Under the pieces are notes generated by a model, which saw only the letters and a program-made list of their open reading frames with translations, did no database searches and had not been told where the DNA came from. 64,000 nucleotides of DNA from Pseudomonadota bacterium (GTDB lineage: Bacteria; Pseudomonadota; Alphaproteobacteria; Rhizobiales; Xanthobacteraceae), in the NCBI GenBank assembly GCA_023451825.1, contig JAEXYA010000059.1, positions 1 to 64,000 on the forward strand, written 5' to 3'. A program made the position numbers and the translations under genes. Of this stretch, positions 9,437-20,073 are shown piece after piece (position 1 is the stretch's first letter; each line of letters opens with the position of its first letter).

Positions 9437-9526
9437 TGTAGGTTGGGCAAAGCGTAAGCGTGCCCACCTTCACCAGCCGTGCACTTGAAGGTGGGCACAG
9501 CGCTTCGCGCCTTTGCCCACCCTACA
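9437..9526. repeat. GTAG-headed palindromic repeat, family A, copy 1
   Basis: An imperfect long palindrome beginning TGTAGGTTGGGCAAAG and ending CTTTGCCCACCCTACA, with an inner inverted pair CGTGCCCACCTTCA/TGAAGGTGGGCAC. A close copy lies at 32831–32920. It sits between the convergent genes valS and the DNA glycosylase, and the glycosylase stop codon (9522–9524) lies in its right end. Confidence 0.9.
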
Positions 9527-10124
9527 TTTTCGCAAACGGCTTGCTCAAATACTTCGATCCCCGCATGCCATAGCGCCACGGATACTCCACCGCCTTGCTG
9601 ATCCCGATCCGGATGCCGGCTATTACGTCTGGCACTTCGGTCCGCGCAAACATTTCAATCGGCGGCTGATCAAGTGCCAATCCGTTATGGGCGAGGCCAA
9701 TGCCAAGCGCCTGACACAGCCGACCTGGGCCAGAACACAGCAGTCGCTCATCTTCCAGGCCGCGTCGCGCCCGCATCTCGTCCAGCCCGAATGTCGGCTG
9801 CAGCGCCCTTATCAGCACCGCGCTCGCCGAGCCCTCGGCCTCGCAGACCGCATTCACGCAATAGACCTGATGGATGCGATACACATAGGCAAAGCCAGCC
9901 GGGCCGAACATGACCCGGGTGCGCGGGGTCTCGCCGTTGAAGGAATGCGCGGCCGGGTCGGTGTGATGATAGGCCTCCACCTCTACGATCGTCCCGCCGA
10001 CGCCGTCCACCAGCAATGTGGCACCGATCAGTTCCGGTGCCACCTCATGGACACTGCGATCGAAGAATTTGCGATTCAGTACTTTGCCCAGTTTGTGGGT
10101 GGTTTGGTCAGGTTTTCGGGCCAT
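9522..10124 (-). CDS. 3-methyladenine DNA glycosylase (MPG/AAG family)
   Basis: A 200-residue base-excision repair glycosylase of the MPG (AAG) family that removes alkylated purines such as 3-methyladenine and hypoxanthine. Family marks are [16 protein letters not shown] (catalytic Glu in E-A-Y, ~residues 57–59), [11 protein letters not shown], and the late [13 protein letters not shown] block. I use ATG 10124 ([11 protein letters not shown]), which gives the family length; the longer frame would run almost to the divergent lipA start. The gene is divergent from lipA with about 90 bp between starts, so the two may share a promoter region. Confidence 0.92.
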   Translation of the reverse strand: MARKPDQTTHKLGKVLNRKFFDRSVHEVAPELIGATLLVDGVGGTIVEVEAYHHTDPAAHSFNGETPRTRVMFGPAGFAYVYRIHQVYCVNAVCEAEGSASAVLIRALQPTFGLDEMRARRGLEDERLLCSGPGRLCQALGIGLAHNGLALDQPPIEMFARTEVPDVIAGIRIGISKAVEYPWRYGMRGSKYLSKPFAKM

Positions 10125-10214
10125 TCTCGGTGATATGCCTGTGAGAGCGAGCAGGGCGGGTTGCGAGCGGGCGCCCGGCGGATTACCTAGAGCGTTGCAC
10201 AGAACGGACAATTC

Positions 10215-11174
10215 ATGGTCACCGTCCTCGATACTGTATCATCGACCCAGGTTCGCCCGCGCCACCCGGAAAAGGTGAATCGGCCGGATAATTTTTCGCC
10301 GCAGAAGCCGGATTGGATCCGCGTGCGTGCGCCGACCAGCCGTGGCTATGGCGACACCCGCAAGATCGTCAAGGAAAACGGCCTCGTCACCGTATGCGAG
10401 GAAGCCGGTTGCCCGAATATCGGCGAGTGCTGGCAGAAGAAACACGCCACCTTCATGATCATGGGTGACACCTGCACCCGCGCCTGTGCGTTCTGCAACG
10501 TCAAGACCGGCATGCCGAACGCGCTGGATGCGAACGAGCCCGCGCATGTCGCCGAAGCCGTGCGAAAACTGGGCCTCGAACATGTGGTCATCACCTCGGT
10601 GGACCGCGACGATCTCAAGGACGGCGGTGCCGATCATTTCGCGCAGGTCATTCGCGCCATTCGTGCGGCATGCCCGACCACCACGATCGAGATTCTGACA
10701 CCGGACTTCCTCCGAAAGCCCGGCGCGCTCGAAGTCGTCGTGGCGGCGAAGCCCGACGTGTTCAACCACAATCTCGAAACCGTACCGTCGCGCTATCTCA
10801 CGGTTCGTCCGGGCGCGCGTTACTTCCATTCGCTACGCCTGCTGCAGCGTGTGAAGGAGCTCGACCCGACGATCTTCACGAAGTCCGGCATCATGGTTGG
10901 CCTCGGCGAGGAGCGGCCCGAAGTGCTGCAGGTGATGGACGACATGCGCTCGGCCGAGATCGACTTCCTCACCATCGGCCAATATCTGCAGCCGACGCGC
11001 AAACATCACGTGGTGTCGCGCTACGTGACGCCGGATGAATTCAAGGGCTATGAGAAGGTCGCCTACACCAAGGGCTTTCTGATGGTGTCGGCCAGCCCGC
11101 TGACGCGCTCGTCGCATCATGCCGGCGAGGATTTTGCCAAGCTCAAGGCAGCGCGCGAAGCCATCGCGCGCTGA
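10215..11174 (+). CDS. lipA: Lipoyl synthase
   Basis: A 319-residue radical-SAM enzyme that inserts two sulfurs into protein-bound octanoyl groups to form lipoate for pyruvate and 2-oxoglutarate dehydrogenases. The radical-SAM cysteines are in CTRACAFC (C87, C91, C94); the auxiliary 4Fe-4S cluster uses [12 protein letters not shown] (C61, C66, C72). A C-terminal RSSHHAGE carries the conserved R-S-S motif. It is followed after 7 bp by a COQ10/RatA-family gene, so both are likely co-transcribed. Confidence 0.97.
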   Translation: MVTVLDTVSSTQVRPRHPEKVNRPDNFSPQKPDWIRVRAPTSRGYGDTRKIVKENGLVTVCEEAGCPNIGECWQKKHATFMIMGDTCTRACAFCNVKTGMPNALDANEPAHVAEAVRKLGLEHVVITSVDRDDLKDGGADHFAQVIRAIRAACPTTTIEILTPDFLRKPGALEVVVAAKPDVFNHNLETVPSRYLTVRPGARYFHSLRLLQRVKELDPTIFTKSGIMVGLGEERPEVLQVMDDMRSAEIDFLTIGQYLQPTRKHHVVSRYVTPDEFKGYEKVAYTKGFLMVSASPLTRSSHHAGEDFAKLKAAREAIAR

Positions 11175-11181
11175 GAGATCG

Positions 11182-11643
11182 ATGCCGAGATTTGCCAACA
11201 AGCGCCGGGTGCGCCACAGCGCGCCGCAAATGTTCGACCTCGTGGCCGATGTGGAGCGCTATCCGCAATTCGTCCCGCTCTGCAAGGCGCTGAAGATCCG
11301 CCAGCGCACGCAGAATGACGACGGCACCGAGGTGATCGTGGCCGACATGACGGTCTCGTTCAAGCTTGTGCAGGAGAGCTTTACGAGCAAGGTCACGCTC
11401 GACCGCGCCAACCTGAAGATCATCGTCGAATATCTGCGTGGGCCGTTTAGCAATCTCGAGAACCGCTGGACATTCGAGCCGAAGAGCGAGACCGAATGCG
11501 ATGTCGGTTTCTTCATCAACTACGAATTCAAGAGCCGCATGCTGGCGATGCTGATGGGCTCGATGTTCGACGCGGCGTTTCAGCGGTTTGCTGCAGCGTT
11601 CGAAAAGCGCGCGGACGAAGTGTATCGGGTGAAGCCCGCCTAA
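11182..11643 (+). CDS. COQ10/RatA family START-domain protein
   Basis: A 153-residue single-domain START/SRPBCC protein (polyketide cyclase/COQ10 family). In mitochondria COQ10 binds ubiquinone; bacterial relatives are often annotated as RatA, but a toxin role is shown only for E. coli. The typical opening RRVRHSAPQMFDLVADVERYPQFVPLC and the late SRMLAMLMGSMFDAAFQRF helix are present. The ATG at 11182 lies 7 bp after lipA; an earlier in-frame start would overlap lipA. A quinone-binding role is the more natural guess in this respiratory bacterium. Confidence 0.88.
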   Translation: MPRFANKRRVRHSAPQMFDLVADVERYPQFVPLCKALKIRQRTQNDDGTEVIVADMTVSFKLVQESFTSKVTLDRANLKIIVEYLRGPFSNLENRWTFEPKSETECDVGFFINYEFKSRMLAMLMGSMFDAAFQRFAAAFEKRADEVYRVKPA

Positions 11644-11645
11644 CA

Positions 11646-11765
11646 CTCCGTCCCTCATGGTGAGGAGGCGCGAAGCGCCGTCTCGAACCATGAGTTCGCC
11701 GGGCTGTAGTGGTTGTGGCCATCCTTCGAGACGCCGCTGCACGGCTCCTCAGGATGAGGGCGGAG
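11646..11765. repeat. Dispersed CTCATGGTGAGG/ATCCTGAGG repeat, family D, copy 1
   Basis: A composite palindrome of about 120 bp: CCCTCATGGTGAGGAGG...CGTCTCGAACCATGAG in the left half, then CATCCTTCGAGACGCCGC...GGCTCCTCAGGATGAGGG on the right. Related copies occur at 17471, 27134, 31624, 32931, 57432 and 57551. It separates the convergent RatA-like and pncC genes. Confidence 0.88.
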
Positions 11766-11771
11766 TATGCG

Positions 11772-12392
11772 CTAGTCCCCCTTCGGCTTCGGCTTCACCG
11801 GTTTCTTCACCGGCCTTGTCGTAGCCTTCCGCCGTGGTGATCGCGCCACGCGTGCGCGTGCCGGGCTCGCCAATGCCCGCTTCTTCGCCGGTGCCTGCGG
11901 GCCACGCGCCAGTTCCATCAACAACCGCAGCGCTTCCAACACCGAGCGCTGACGCACGGCTGAGCGCCCGATCGCACCGAACCGGAATTCCTTATCAACG
12001 ATCCGTCCATCGCGCGCAGCCACGGCAAAATGCACGAGGCCAACGGGCTTGCCCGGCACGGCACCGCCGGGGCCGGCGATGCCTGTGATCGACACTGCGA
12101 GATCCACATCGGCTTCTTCCAGCGCGCCGACCGCCATCTGGATCGCGGTCTCCTTGCTGACCGCGCCAAAACTCTCCAGCGTCGTCGCCTTGACGCCCAG
12201 CATTTTTCGCTTGGCGTCATTGGAATAGGTGACGAAGCCGCGGTCGATCACATCGGACGAGCCGGGGATTTCCGTCAGTGCACCGGCGACGAGGCCGCCG
12301 GTGCAGGACTCCGCTGTCGCAATGGTGAGCTTGCGGCTGCGGCAAAGGTCGAGCAGCGCGCGGGAGAGGGCTCTTGCGTCGCTGCCAGCCAT
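11772..12392 (-). CDS. pncC: CinA C-terminal family nicotinamide-nucleotide amidohydrolase
   Basis: A 206-residue protein of the CinA-C/PncC family, which deamidates nicotinamide mononucleotide in the pyridine nucleotide salvage cycle. The family blocks TIATAESCTGGLVAGALTEIPGSS (residues ~23–46), SVSKETAIQMA-like and ITGIAGPGG are present. The last ~40 residues are a basic, Lys/Arg/Pro-rich tail not needed for the fold. The ATG at 12392 starts one base after the ispDF stop (12394), so the two genes form an operon. There is no N-terminal MoCF-like domain, so this is the stand-alone form. Confidence 0.9.
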   Translation of the reverse strand: MAGSDARALSRALLDLCRSRKLTIATAESCTGGLVAGALTEIPGSSDVIDRGFVTYSNDAKRKMLGVKATTLESFGAVSKETAIQMAVGALEEADVDLAVSITGIAGPGGAVPGKPVGLVHFAVAARDGRIVDKEFRFGAIGRSAVRQRSVLEALRLLMELARGPQAPAKKRALASPARARVARSPRRKATTRPVKKPVKPKPKGD

Positions 12393-12393
12393 G

Positions 12394-13575
12394 TTAGTCC
12401 ACCCAGGGCAAACGAATTGTAGCAGCGGCGGTGGCTGCGATGCCTTCTTCGCGGCCAGTGAAGCCGAGGCGCTCACTGGTCGTCGCCTTCACGGCCACGC
12501 GCGACACCGGCACGCCGGAGATCTCGCTGATGCGCGTGCGCATGGCGTCGCGCAGCGGACCGATCTTCGGCCGCTCGCAGATCAGCGTGACTTCGAGATT
12601 GGCGATCTTGCCGCCACGCGCGGTGACGCGACCGACGGCATATTCGAGAAACTTGTCGGACGCTGCGCCCTTCCATTGCGGGTCGCTCGGCGGGAAGTGC
12701 GAGCCGATATCGCCATCGGCCAGCGCGCCCAGGATCGCATCCACCAACGCATGTAGGCCGACGTCACCATCAGAGTGGGCCAGGAAGCCACGCGTATGCG
12801 GCACACGGACGCCGCAGATCATCAGGTGATCGCCTTCGCCAAAGGCGTGCACGTCATAGCCCGTGCCCATGCGGATATCGCCGAGCGAGGCGGCGAGGCG
12901 GGCTTCTTCGCGGGAAAAGTCTTCGGGAGTCGTCAGCTTCATATTTGCAGGATCGCCTTCAAAGGTTGCCACGGTCAATCCCGCCCATTCGGCGAGTGCG
13001 GCATCGTCGGTGAAATCGTCACGTCCCTCGGCTGCGGCACGACGATGCGCCGCGAGGATGACATCGAAACGAAAGGCCTGTGGCGTCTGTGCGATGCGCA
13101 GTTTTGCGCGCTCGGGCGTCGCTTCCACATGGCCGTCGCCATTGACCACCTTGATCGTATCGACCACAGGCGCTGTCGGCACCGCGGCGCCGGTGGCCTG
13201 CGCGGCCGCGATGGCGCGCGCGATGACGCCGGGCGTGACGAAGGGGCGGGCGGCGTCGTGGATCAGAACGATCTCCGGCGCCTGATCGGCCAGCGCCTCC
13301 AGCCCGGCATGGACCGAGGCCTGGCGCGTCGCACCGCCATTGGCGGGAACCCGGTAGTCAAGACCAGCTACCGCCTCATTGAACAAGGCGACATCGTCGG
13401 GATTCGTGATCGGTTGCACAGCGAACACCTCCGGATGATCGCAAAATGGCTCCATGGCGCGCGCGATCACCGGCCTGCCGCCGATGGTGCGGTATTGCTT
13501 TGGGCCACCGCCTCCGGCGCGCAGGCCACGGCCGGCAGCAACGATGATGGCAGCGGTTTTCGGTGAATTTGTCAT
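12394..13575 (-). CDS. ispDF: Bifunctional IspD/IspF of the MEP isoprenoid pathway
   Basis: A 393-residue fusion. Residues 1–~230 are IspD (2-C-methyl-D-erythritol 4-phosphate cytidylyltransferase), with the nucleotide-binding [21 protein letters not shown]; residues ~235–393 are IspF (MECDP synthase), with GYDVHAF...[18 protein letters not shown] and [10 protein letters not shown] holding the zinc ligands. The fusion is common in alphaproteobacteria, in which the two steps are not consecutive (IspE acts between). pncC follows one base later. The 227 bp to the divergent dusB start hold no further gene. Confidence 0.97.
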   Translation of the reverse strand: MTNSPKTAAIIVAAGRGLRAGGGGPKQYRTIGGRPVIARAMEPFCDHPEVFAVQPITNPDDVALFNEAVAGLDYRVPANGGATRQASVHAGLEALADQAPEIVLIHDAARPFVTPGVIARAIAAAQATGAAVPTAPVVDTIKVVNGDGHVEATPERAKLRIAQTPQAFRFDVILAAHRRAAAEGRDDFTDDAALAEWAGLTVATFEGDPANMKLTTPEDFSREEARLAASLGDIRMGTGYDVHAFGEGDHLMICGVRVPHTRGFLAHSDGDVGLHALVDAILGALADGDIGSHFPPSDPQWKGAASDKFLEYAVGRVTARGGKIANLEVTLICERPKIGPLRDAMRTRISEISGVPVSRVAVKATTSERLGFTGREEGIAATAAATIRLPWVD

Positions 13576-13689
13576 CAGGCTCAGGTGATTAAGGGGTAAG
13601 CGTTGGTCGCACAGCCCTTAGCACGGCCGCGCCGAAAAACAGTAGATTTGCTTTCGCGTTTGGTGGGCATGACGCATAAACGTGCATTG

Positions 13690-13705
13690 CTGCACTGCAC
13701 TTGCA
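13690..13705 (+). promoter_or_regulatory. Weak sigma-54-like -24/-12 element upstream of dusB
   Basis: CTGCAC-N5-TTGCA at 13690–13705 resembles the TGGCAC-N5-TTGCA promoter element, but the -24 GG is TG. It overlaps a GTGCA-N4-TGCAC dyad (13682–13695). It lies about 100 bp before the dusB–ntrBC start. Suggestive only. Confidence 0.2.
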
Positions 13706-13802
13706 AAACCATTGGCTTTGGCTAATGTGTAGGCATGACAATTGACTGCACAACAAATGTGCGCATACTGCGCCCCGTCACCGCAACGATGCGGAGACGA
13801 GC

Positions 13803-14849
13803 ATGATGAGCGGGCCTGTGAATTCGGACGCATCTTACAGCAAGACGTTGAAGATTGGTGACGTTGAAATCGCCAACCGGGTCGTCCTTGCGCCGATGTC
13901 AGGCATCACCGATGCCCCGTTCCGCCGCTTGACCGGCGAGCTCGGCGCCGGCCTCGTGGTCTCCGAAATGACCGCCAGCGACGACCTCGTGAATGGCCGC
14001 CCGATGTCGGTTCTCCGCTGTGAGGCCACCGGGATCGGCCCCCACGTGGTGCAGCTCGCCGGCTGCGAGCCGCACTGGATGGCCGAGGGCGCGCGTATCG
14101 CTGAAGGCGGCGGCGCCGACATCATCGACATCAATATGGGATGCCCTGCGCGCCATGTGACCGGCGGCCAGTCCGGCTCCGCGCTGATGCGCGATCTCGA
14201 TCACGCGCTGACGCTGATCGAAGCCACGATCTCTGCCGTCAAAGTCCCGGTGACGCTGAAGATGCGTCTCGGCTGGGACGATCGCTCGATGAACGCACCC
14301 GAACTCGCGCGCCGCGCGGAGGAGGCGGGCGTGCAGCTCATCACCGTCCACGGCCGCACCCGCTGCCAGTTCTACAAGGGCAACGCCAAGTGGGACGCGG
14401 TGCGTCCGGTGAAAGCCGCGGTGAGCGTGCCGGTCGTCGTCAATGGTGACATCACCTCTTACGACAAGGCCGTCAGCGCGCTCGAAGCCTCTGGCGCTGA
14501 TGCCGTGATGGTCGGGCGTGGCGCTTACGGACAGCCCTGGCTGCCCGGCCAGATCGGCCGTCAGCTTGCGACCGGTATCGCAGAAGCCGCGCCGACGCTG
14601 GAGCAGCAACTCGGTTATGTCGTCGCTCTCTATGATCACGTCTGCCGCCACTACGGCCTGCGCGTCGGTCTGCGCCACGCGCGAAAGCATCTCGGCTGGG
14701 CGCTCGATACCGCCGCGGCTACGTCAGGCGCGTCGGCTGAGAAGCTGAAGGCCTGGCGCGGCAAAATCCTCACCTCCGAAGACCCGAACAGCGTCCACCG
14801 CGCGCTGAATGAGGCCTTCGACGATTTCGCATGGAGTGCCGCCGCATGA
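13803..14849 (+). CDS. dusB: tRNA-dihydrouridine synthase (NifR3/DusB)
   Basis: A 348-residue FMN-dependent enzyme that reduces uridines in tRNA D-loops. The TIM-barrel marks are [13 protein letters not shown] at the start, [19 protein letters not shown] with the catalytic Cys near residue 114, [22 protein letters not shown], and the phosphate site [12 protein letters not shown]. It is the first gene of the nitrogen-regulation cluster, and its TGA overlaps the ntrB ATG (ATGA at 14846), so translation is probably coupled. This dusB–ntrBC linkage is the reason for the old name nifR3. Confidence 0.95.
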   Translation: MMSGPVNSDASYSKTLKIGDVEIANRVVLAPMSGITDAPFRRLTGELGAGLVVSEMTASDDLVNGRPMSVLRCEATGIGPHVVQLAGCEPHWMAEGARIAEGGGADIIDINMGCPARHVTGGQSGSALMRDLDHALTLIEATISAVKVPVTLKMRLGWDDRSMNAPELARRAEEAGVQLITVHGRTRCQFYKGNAKWDAVRPVKAAVSVPVVVNGDITSYDKAVSALEASGADAVMVGRGAYGQPWLPGQIGRQLATGIAEAAPTLEQQLGYVVALYDHVCRHYGLRVGLRHARKHLGWALDTAAATSGASAEKLKAWRGKILTSEDPNSVHRALNEAFDDFAWSAAA

Positions 14850-16003
14850 GCGCCGCAGACTATCGCCGGCCAGCCCCGGCCGACAGCGAGGCCATCCTCA
14901 ACGCGCTGCCGCATCCGATCATCGTGATCGCGCCGGACGGCAAGATCGTCGATGCCAATATGGCGGCGGAATCCTTCTTCGACATTTCGGCGCAGTTTCT
15001 GCGCCGGCAGTCGCTGAAGGAGCTGGTGCCGTTCGGCAGCCCGCTGCTGGCGCTGATCGATCAGGTGCGCGCGGTGAATTCGCCGGTCAACGAATACAAG
15101 GTCGATCTCGGCACGCCACGCATCGGCGGCGATCGCCAGGTCGATCTGCATGTTGCGCCGCTCACCGAGCGCCCCGGCCATATCGTTGTCATGCTGCAGG
15201 AACGCACCATCGCCGACAAGATGGACCGCCAGCTCACCCATCGCAGTGCTGCGCGGTCGGTGACGGCGCTGGCCGCCATGCTCGCGCATGAGATCAAGAA
15301 TCCGCTCTCGGGCATCCGCGGCGCCGCGCAATTGCTGGAACAGCAGGCCTCCGCCGAAGACCGCATGCTCACCCGCCTGATCACCGACGAGGCCGATCGC
15401 ATCGTCACTTTGGTCGATCGCATGGAAGTCTTCGGCGACGAGCGCCCGGTCGCGCGCGGCCCGGTGAACATCCATTCCGTGCTCGACCACGTGAAGCGTC
15501 TCGCGCAGTCCGGCTTCGCGCGAAACATCCGTTTCATCGAGGATTATGACCCGTCGCTGCCGCCGGTGCTGGCCAATCAGGATCAGCTCATTCAGGTCTT
15601 CCTCAATCTGGTGAAGAACGCTGCCGAAGCGATCGTCGATCTCGGCTCCGATGGTGAGATCCAACTCACCACCGCGTTCCGGCCGGGCGTGCGGCTGTCG
15701 GTACCCGGCAAGAAGTCGCGCGTGTCGCTGCCGCTGGAATTTTGCGTCAAGGACAACGGCCCCGGTGTTCCCGAAGACCTGCTGCCAAATCTGTTCGATC
15801 CCTTCGTGACGACCAAACCGACCGGAAGCGGCCTGGGTCTTGCATTGGTTGCGAAGATCATCGGCGATCACGGCGGGATCATCGAGTGTGAGTCCCAACC
15901 ACGAAAAACGACCTTCCGCGTGCTTTTGCCGATGTTCAATCCAGCAAAGACCAATGATCCGGGCAGCGACGGTGCGAGCGCATCGTCCGGCTCGCAGACT
16001 TAA
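14846..16003 (+). CDS. ntrB: Nitrogen-regulation sensor kinase NtrB
   Basis: A 385-residue cytosolic histidine kinase that phosphorylates NtrC under nitrogen limitation and is switched by PII protein. It has an N-terminal PAS domain (residues ~15–120), the phospho-acceptor H-box [19 protein letters not shown] with His at 148, and an ATPase domain with N-box [20 protein letters not shown] and GSGLGLALV. No membrane segment is present, as expected. The start is taken at 14846, overlapping dusB by four bases; an in-frame ATG 15 bases earlier lies inside dusB. ntrC follows 14 bp after the stop. Confidence 0.96.
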   Translation: MSAADYRRPAPADSEAILNALPHPIIVIAPDGKIVDANMAAESFFDISAQFLRRQSLKELVPFGSPLLALIDQVRAVNSPVNEYKVDLGTPRIGGDRQVDLHVAPLTERPGHIVVMLQERTIADKMDRQLTHRSAARSVTALAAMLAHEIKNPLSGIRGAAQLLEQQASAEDRMLTRLITDEADRIVTLVDRMEVFGDERPVARGPVNIHSVLDHVKRLAQSGFARNIRFIEDYDPSLPPVLANQDQLIQVFLNLVKNAAEAIVDLGSDGEIQLTTAFRPGVRLSVPGKKSRVSLPLEFCVKDNGPGVPEDLLPNLFDPFVTTKPTGSGLGLALVAKIIGDHGGIIECESQPRKTTFRVLLPMFNPAKTNDPGSDGASASSGSQT

Positions 16004-16017
16004 GTAGAGGACTGACG

Positions 16018-17460
16018 ATGCCTGCAGGAAGTATTCTGGTTGCGGATGACGATACGGCGATCCGCACGGTCCTCAATCAGGCGCTATCGCGCGCGGGATA
16101 CGAGGTGCGCCTCACCGGCAACGCCGCCACGCTATGGCGCTGGGTGAGCCAGGGCGAGGGCGATCTCGTCATCACCGACGTGGTGATGCCGGACGAAAAC
16201 GCATTCGATCTGCTCCCGCGGATCAAGAAGATGCGGCCCAATCTTCCGGTCATCGTAATGAGCGCGCAGAACACGTTCATGACGGCGATCCGCGCGTCGG
16301 AGAAGGGCGCTTACGAGTATCTGCCGAAACCGTTCGACCTGAAGGAGCTGATCGCCATTGTCGGCCGCGCGCTGGCCGAGCCGAAAGAGCGGGTAGCCAG
16401 CAATGACGACGACGGCGAATTCGACTCCATCCCGCTGGTCGGCCGTTCGCCGGCAATGCAGGAAATCTACCGCGTGCTCGCCCGCCTGATGCAGACCGAT
16501 CTCACGGTCATGATCTCCGGCGAGAGCGGTACCGGTAAGGAACTGGTCGCCCGCGCGCTGCATGATTACGGCAAGCGCCGCAATGGCCCGTTCGTTGCGG
16601 TGAACATGGCGGCGATTCCGCGCGATCTCATCGAGTCCGAACTGTTCGGCCATGAGCGCGGCGCCTTTACCGGCGCCAATGCCCGCGCCACCGGCCGTTT
16701 CGAACAGGCTGAAGGCGGCACGCTGTTTCTCGACGAAATCGGCGACATGCCGATGGAAGCCCAGACCCGTTTGCTGCGCGTCCTGCAGCAGGGTGAATAC
16801 ACCACCGTCGGCGGCCGCACCCCGATCAAGACCGACGTCCGCATCGTCGCTGCGTCGAACAAGGATCTCCGCATCCTGATCCAGCAGGGCCTGTTCCGCG
16901 AAGACTTGTTCTTCCGCCTGAACGTGGTGCCGCTACGTCTGCCGCCGCTGCGCGAGCGCATCGAGGATCTGCCGGATCTGATCCGCCATTTCTTCGCACT
17001 GGCAGAGAAGGACGGGCTGCCACCGAAGAAGCTCGATGCCCTCGCGCTCGAGCGCATGAAGCAGCATCGCTGGCCGGGCAATGTCCGCGAGCTCGAAAAC
17101 CTCGCCCGCCGACTGGCTGCGCTGTATCCGCAGGACGTCATCACCGGACCGGTGATCGATGGCGAACTGGCGCCGCCCGCTGTGGTCTCGGGTGGTAACG
17201 CGCCGACCACCGTGGATAATCTGGGTGGGGCCGTGGAGGTCTATCTGTCCTCGCACTTCTCCAGCTTCCCGAATGGCGTGCCGCCGCCGGGCCTCTATCA
17301 CCGCATTCTCCGCGAGATCGAGGTGCCGTTGCTCACGGCCGCACTGGCGGCCACCCGCGGCAACCAGATTCGCGCCGCCGATCTCCTCGGCCTCAACCGC
17401 AACACGCTGCGGAAGAAGATTCGCGATCTCGACATCCAGGTGTATCGAACGGGGGTCTGA
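16018..17460 (+). CDS. ntrC: Nitrogen-regulation response regulator NtrC
   Basis: A 480-residue sigma-54 activator. The receiver domain has the phospho-acceptor D54 (in [13 protein letters not shown]); the AAA+ domain has Walker A GESGTGKE, an intact sigma-54 loop GAFTGA at residues 215–220, and GNVRELENL; the Fis-type helix-turn-helix is [20 protein letters not shown] at the C-terminus. Partner of the upstream NtrB. A family D repeat separates it from ntrY, so ntrYX is probably a separate unit or a read-through one. Confidence 0.97.
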   Translation: MPAGSILVADDDTAIRTVLNQALSRAGYEVRLTGNAATLWRWVSQGEGDLVITDVVMPDENAFDLLPRIKKMRPNLPVIVMSAQNTFMTAIRASEKGAYEYLPKPFDLKELIAIVGRALAEPKERVASNDDDGEFDSIPLVGRSPAMQEIYRVLARLMQTDLTVMISGESGTGKELVARALHDYGKRRNGPFVAVNMAAIPRDLIESELFGHERGAFTGANARATGRFEQAEGGTLFLDEIGDMPMEAQTRLLRVLQQGEYTTVGGRTPIKTDVRIVAASNKDLRILIQQGLFREDLFFRLNVVPLRLPPLRERIEDLPDLIRHFFALAEKDGLPPKKLDALALERMKQHRWPGNVRELENLARRLAALYPQDVITGPVIDGELAPPAVVSGGNAPTTVDNLGGAVEVYLSSHFSSFPNGVPPPGLYHRILREIEVPLLTAALAATRGNQIRAADLLGLNRNTLRKKIRDLDIQVYRTGV

Positions 17461-17470
17461 GCACGACTCA

Positions 17471-17586
17471 GTCCCTCATGGCGAGGAGGCGCCCTTGCGC
17501 CGTCTCGAACTATGAGATGACCTGCCTTCGGTGTTTCCGGCCATCTTCCGAGACGTGGCCACGTGAGCCCTCCTCGGGATGAGGTC
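17471..17586. repeat. Dispersed repeat, family D, copy 2
   Basis: GTCCCTCATGGCGAGGAGGCG...CGTCTCGAACTATGAG, then CCATCTTCCGAGACG...CTCCTCGGGATGAGG. It is more diverged than the other copies. It lies between ntrC and ntrY; after it, 17587–17758 holds no gene and probably carries the ntrY promoter. Confidence 0.8.
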
Positions 17587-17758
17587 TGGAAAACTGAATT
17601 TTCACCGATCAAACGGTGAAATTGAGCGACTTGCGCAATCCGCGGCTGTTCTACGCCGCGGATTTGTCGTAATTGAGCAACATTGTTGTATGATTGCATC
17701 AGTGCGCGGTAGGTAGCGACCCAACCCGCGTAGCGCCTCGCTCAGCAAAAATCCCGGA

Positions 17759-20041
17759 ATGACGAACGCAGAGACGTCGGCACCAGTATTTGAACCGTCG
17801 GTATTCGAGTCGCGCAGGCCACTGCGGCGGCTTTTTGTGCCGTTGGCTGTCGGTATGGCGCTGCTCTCGGCGTGCCTCACCTTTCTCGTCCTCAATGGCC
17901 TGACGCCGCTGGCGCCGACCCATCTGGTGGTCGTCTCCTTCCTGCTCATCAACGCCGCCACGATCCTGCTGCTGGTGCTGATCATCGCCCGCGAGATCTG
18001 GAAAGTCGTGCAGGCGCGGCGCCGGGGCAGGGCGGCGGCGCGTCTGCATGTGCAGGTGGTCAGCCTGTTCTCGGTCATCGCCGTGCTGCCCGCGGTGCTG
18101 GTCTCCATCGTCGCCAATGTGACCCTCGACCGCGGCCTCGACCGGCTATTTTCCGGCCCGACCAAGGCGGTGATCGGTAATTCCATGACCGTCGCGCGCG
18201 CTTACGTGAACGAGCATGCGCAACTGATCGGCGGCGACATTCTCGGCATGGCCGACGATCTCGCGCGTATCCAGCCTTTGTTCTATCAGGACCGCGGCAC
18301 GTTTCGCTCGCTGATGCTGGCCAATGCCAAGGCGCGTAACTTGCCGGGCGCCATGCTGATCGACAAGGATCGTAATGTCGTCGAGCCCGACCAGCCCGGC
18401 GTGAAACCTGAATTCGAGCCGCCGCCGGCTGACTTCCTCGTCAATGTCGGCAATAGCGAGCCGGCGATCACGATCATTCCCGATGGCAATTATGTGGCCG
18501 CCGTCATCAAGCTGCGGGTATTTGACAACCTGTATCTCTATGTCGCGCGAAAGCTGGACCCGCGCGTGGTCGCACAGATGGCGCAGACTCAGGCCAGCGT
18601 CGCCGATTACACCGAGTTGGAATCGCGCCGCCTCGGCATCCAGATCGCGTTCGGACTGATGTTCACCGTCATCGCGCTCACCGTGCTGATGTCCGCGGTG
18701 TTGATCGGCCTCAATTTCTCGAACTGGTTGGTAGCCCCGATCCGCCGTCTCGTCAGCGCGGCCAATATGGTCTCGACTGGTGACCTCCATGTGCAGGTGC
18801 CGGTGATCCAGTCCGAAGGCGATCTCGCCCATCTCGGCGAGACGTTTAACAAGATGACCTCCGAGCTGAAGAGCCAGCGCGACGAGCTGGTCTCGGCCTC
18901 CGACGTCATCGACAGCCGCCGCCGTTTCATCGAGGCCGTGTTGTCTTCCGCCTCCGCCGGCATCATCGGTGTCGATGGCTCAAATGTCATCGGCATCCTC
19001 AACCGCTCTGCCGAGAAGCTGGTCGGCCACTCCGAGTCCGAAGTGCTCGGCCATCCCTTGCATGAAATCATCCCCGAACTCGACGAGCTCATGCAGAATG
19101 CCCGCGAGAGCTCGCAGCGCCTGGTGCAAGGCCAGATCACGATTGATCGCGAGGGGCGCGAGCGCAATCTCTCTGTCCGCATCTCCGCCGAGCAAACCAG
19201 CCAGTCGCGCGACAGCTACATCATCACGCTTGACGACATCACCGACCTCGTTTCCGCCCAGCGCACCTCTGCATGGGCCGACGTGGCGCGCCGCATCGCC
19301 CATGAGATCAAGAACCCGCTGACGCCGATCCAACTCTCCGCCGAGCGCATCAAGCGCAAATTCGGCAAAGTCATCACCGACGACAAGCAGATCTTCGAAC
19401 AGTGCACCGACACCATCGTGCGCCAGGTGGAAGACATCCGCCGCATGGTGGACGAATTCTCGCGCTTCGCACGGATGCCGAAGCCTGTCATCGAAGGCGA
19501 GGACGTCGCCGACACCGTGCGCCAGGCCGTGTTCCTGATGCGTGTCGGCCATCCCGAACTCGAACTCACGGCCGAGATCAAGGAAGAGCCGCTAAAAGCG
19601 CAGTTCGATCGCCGGCTGATCTCGCAGGCACTCACCAACATCATCAAGAATGCGGCCGAAGCCATCGAGGCTGTCCCGCCGGAAGAACTCGGCAAAGGCC
19701 GCATTGACGTCACAGCCTTCAGCGAGAACGGCCAGATCGTGATCGACGTCGTGGATAACGGCATCGGCCTGCCGACGAGCAACCGCTCGCGCCTGCTTGA
19801 GCCTTATGTGACGACGCGCGAAAAGGGCACCGGCCTCGGTCTCGCCATCGTCGGCAAAGTGCTCGAGGATCACGGCGGCGGCATCGAACTCGGCGACGCA
19901 TCGAGCATCAAGCCGGGCCAGCGCGGCGCCTGGATGCGTTTGCGTTTCGCCATCTCCGGTCAGAAGCCCGATGCGGAGAAGGGGGACGCGAAAGCGTCCT
20001 CCGACAACGAACCGAAGATCGAAGCCGTCACCGGCAGTTGA
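17759..20041 (+). CDS. ntrY: Membrane sensor histidine kinase NtrY
   Basis: A 760-residue membrane-bound kinase. Hydrophobic segments lie at residues ~22–45, ~55–80 and ~98–120; a periplasmic/extracytoplasmic region follows up to a further helix near ~295–325; then HAMP (~325–380), PAS (~395–490), the H-box [21 protein letters not shown] with His515, and the ATPase with GTGLGLAIV. With NtrX it responds to nitrogen and, in several alphaproteobacteria, redox/oxygen status. The gene is 32 bp upstream of ntrX. Confidence 0.96.
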   Translation: MTNAETSAPVFEPSVFESRRPLRRLFVPLAVGMALLSACLTFLVLNGLTPLAPTHLVVVSFLLINAATILLLVLIIAREIWKVVQARRRGRAAARLHVQVVSLFSVIAVLPAVLVSIVANVTLDRGLDRLFSGPTKAVIGNSMTVARAYVNEHAQLIGGDILGMADDLARIQPLFYQDRGTFRSLMLANAKARNLPGAMLIDKDRNVVEPDQPGVKPEFEPPPADFLVNVGNSEPAITIIPDGNYVAAVIKLRVFDNLYLYVARKLDPRVVAQMAQTQASVADYTELESRRLGIQIAFGLMFTVIALTVLMSAVLIGLNFSNWLVAPIRRLVSAANMVSTGDLHVQVPVIQSEGDLAHLGETFNKMTSELKSQRDELVSASDVIDSRRRFIEAVLSSASAGIIGVDGSNVIGILNRSAEKLVGHSESEVLGHPLHEIIPELDELMQNARESSQRLVQGQITIDREGRERNLSVRISAEQTSQSRDSYIITLDDITDLVSAQRTSAWADVARRIAHEIKNPLTPIQLSAERIKRKFGKVITDDKQIFEQCTDTIVRQVEDIRRMVDEFSRFARMPKPVIEGEDVADTVRQAVFLMRVGHPELELTAEIKEEPLKAQFDRRLISQALTNIIKNAAEAIEAVPPEELGKGRIDVTAFSENGQIVIDVVDNGIGLPTSNRSRLLEPYVTTREKGTGLGLAIVGKVLEDHGGGIELGDASSIKPGQRGAWMRLRFAISGQKPDAEKGDAKASSDNEPKIEAVTGS

Positions 20042-20073
20042 ACAGAAGAAACGTGACCAGGATTTTTTGAGCC

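Noticed and set aside
6495..9473. Two long minus-strand frames opposite valS
   Set aside because: Antisense shadows caused by codon bias of valS; no ribosome site or recognisable motif.
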